Below, in pieces: positions 6,808-7,612 of a DNA stretch of 7,612 nt. Source of the stretch: DATKPE01 sp033854175 (GTDB taxonomy: Bacteria > Bacteroidota > Ignavibacteria > UBA10030 > SZUA-254); the NCBI GenBank assembly GCA_033854175.1, contig JAWOKN010000137.1, positions 1 to 7,612 of the forward strand. Direction: 5' to 3'. The translations under genes were made by a program, and so were the position numbers. Within the stretch, counting starts at the first letter, position 1. Each line of letters opens with the position of its first letter. Under the pieces are notes generated by a model that had not been told where the DNA came from, did not search any database, and saw only the letters and a program-made list of their open reading frames with translations.

Positions 6808-6840
6808 CTGAGTTGTCAAAAAGATACTAAATATATTCAA

Positions 6841-6875
6841 TTTTCCGAAGACCGGAAAACTTCTCCCGTTTCCGG
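6841..6875 (-). repeat. two mutually exclusive hairpins between the right-edge gene and hemF
   Basis: On the minus strand the order is CCGGAAA (6875-6869), TTTTCCGG (6859-6852) and CGGAAAA (6847-6841). The middle segment can pair with the first (7 bp, 10-nt loop) or with the last (7 bp, 5-nt loop), but not both. It starts 11 nt after the stop codon of the upstream gene and is followed by the AT-rich stretch 6840-6820. It may be the 3' end of that gene's transcript, although a true T-run is missing, or an RNA switch in the hem leader. The remaining gap shows no exact TAnnTTTG box. Confidence 0.4.
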
Positions 6876-6886
6876 CATTCCGCCTG

Positions 6887-7612
6887 TCAGAAGATGATGT
6901 ATTGCTGGGCGTAATCGACGTCTTCACCGGTGATCGCGTCAACATACACCTGAAATACCCTTGTGGTCAGCTGCCAGCAGTTGCGGTACTCGACGGATGT
7001 AAGGGCGATGTAATCTTGATAACCCGGATCCCTGTACCGCGGTATCAACGCTATGGTCAGCTGGGAGGATTTGACCGTCCGTGCCGATATCGTGTCGGTC
7101 TTTCTTCCCACCCAGTCGTAGTATGTCAGCATCTTCCCCTCAACCGCCCTCAGGGCCTGCCCCGGCGAGATGTTCACGACCGGCGGGATCAATACGGTGG
7201 GCGCACAGGTGGTCTGTATGAATGCCGTGCCGTCCAGCCTCACGCTGACCCTGATGGCGTTCATCCCCGTTGGATTATGTGCGCCGTTGAATTTCTTTTC
7301 GTAGAAGAATTCGTAACCGGGCAGGGTGGGATTGTAGGACACGGAATTCCGCACGAGTTCGGATGAGGAGGAGTTGAAAAGAAGAGGCCACCGGTCGACC
7401 ACCCCCAGGAACCTCGCCTCTGCCCCGGCTTCGGTGATGGTGTCCTGATGGGTGTAAAAAATGTTGACGGAGGGGAAATATCCCGCGGGAATCATGTTCA
7501 CCGAATCTATCGGCGGCAATGCGGCCGGAAGTCCGAACGAATCGGCAAACTCCGCCCAGCTGTTCCTGACCCCCTCGTACCGGGCCTGGGAGAATTCTGA
7601 AATGTAGGGGTA
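6887..7612 (-). CDS. C-terminal part of an unrecognised, probably exported protein with PepSY-like tail
   Basis: The frame is open from the right edge of the window to the TGA at 6889-6887, giving 241 residues with no N-terminus, so the gene begins outside. I do not recognise the family. The sequence is rich in Tyr, Asn, Thr, Pro and short beta-prone stretches, with no membrane helix in the visible part, in the manner of Bacteroidota-type secreted or lipoprotein sequences. The last 110 residues resemble the PepSY/FTP layout: SPGQALRAVEGKML as an entry helix, then alternating strands ending with WQLTTRVFQVYVDAITGEDV, close to the usual PepSY ending VYVDAxTGxV. Two cysteines are seen (in TTCAPT and RNCWQ). 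A TTG at 7519 and an ATG at 7495 are internal codons, not starts, since the same frame continues upstream with coding-like sequence. It is separated from hemF by 126 nt and is probably transcribed independently of it. Confidence 0.75.
   Translation of the reverse strand, partial: YPYISEFSQARYEGVRNSWAEFADSFGLPAALPPIDSVNMIPAGYFPSVNIFYTHQDTITEAGAEARFLGVVDRWPLLFNSSSSELVRNSVSYNPTLPGYEFFYEKKFNGAHNPTGMNAIRVSVRLDGTAFIQTTCAPTVLIPPVVNISPGQALRAVEGKMLTYYDWVGRKTDTISARTVKSSQLTIALIPRYRDPGYQDYIALTSVEYRNCWQLTTRVFQVYVDAITGEDVDYAQQYIIF

Overview
The window holds six complete protein genes and one gene cut by the right edge, all on the minus strand, so it reads from high to low coordinates. The genes are ordinary chromosomal housekeeping types. 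I see no mobile element, CRISPR array, tRNA or rRNA, and no convincing new system. The most useful signals are in the two longer intergenic gaps and in the start codons.

Organism: probably a moderately GC-rich member of the Bacteroidota/Ignavibacteriota (FCB) side of the bacterial tree. The support is modest: a sequence upstream of the citrate synthase gene exactly fits the Bacteroidota promoter pattern (TTTG, 20 nt, TAnnTTTG), Shine-Dalgarno sites are often weak or missing, and the proteins look familiar from that group. The oxygen-using HemF and HemY-type enzymes point to aerobic or microaerobic life.

Layout in transcription order: (1) 7612-6887, the C-terminal part of an unrecognised, probably exported protein with a PepSY-like tail. 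(2) A 126-nt gap with several inverted repeats. (3) A tight haem operon, hemF-hemH-hemY (6760 to 3445), whose genes overlap by 4 nt at each junction. (4) A 200-nt gap with the best promoter candidate in the window. (5) A looser cluster of citrate synthase (gltA), a TerC-family membrane protein and an alpha/beta hydrolase (3244 to 74), with gaps of 54 and 30 nt. (6) A possible start of another gene at the left edge.

How they fit together: HemF, the HemY-type oxidase and HemH are the last three steps of the protoporphyrin-dependent route, from coproporphyrinogen III to haem b. Citrate synthase feeds acetyl-CoA into the TCA cycle, a major source of electrons for haem-containing respiratory chains, so the neighbourhood is metabolically coherent although the two units look separately transcribed. 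TerC and the hydrolase have no clear functional link to gltA beyond sharing a likely transcript.
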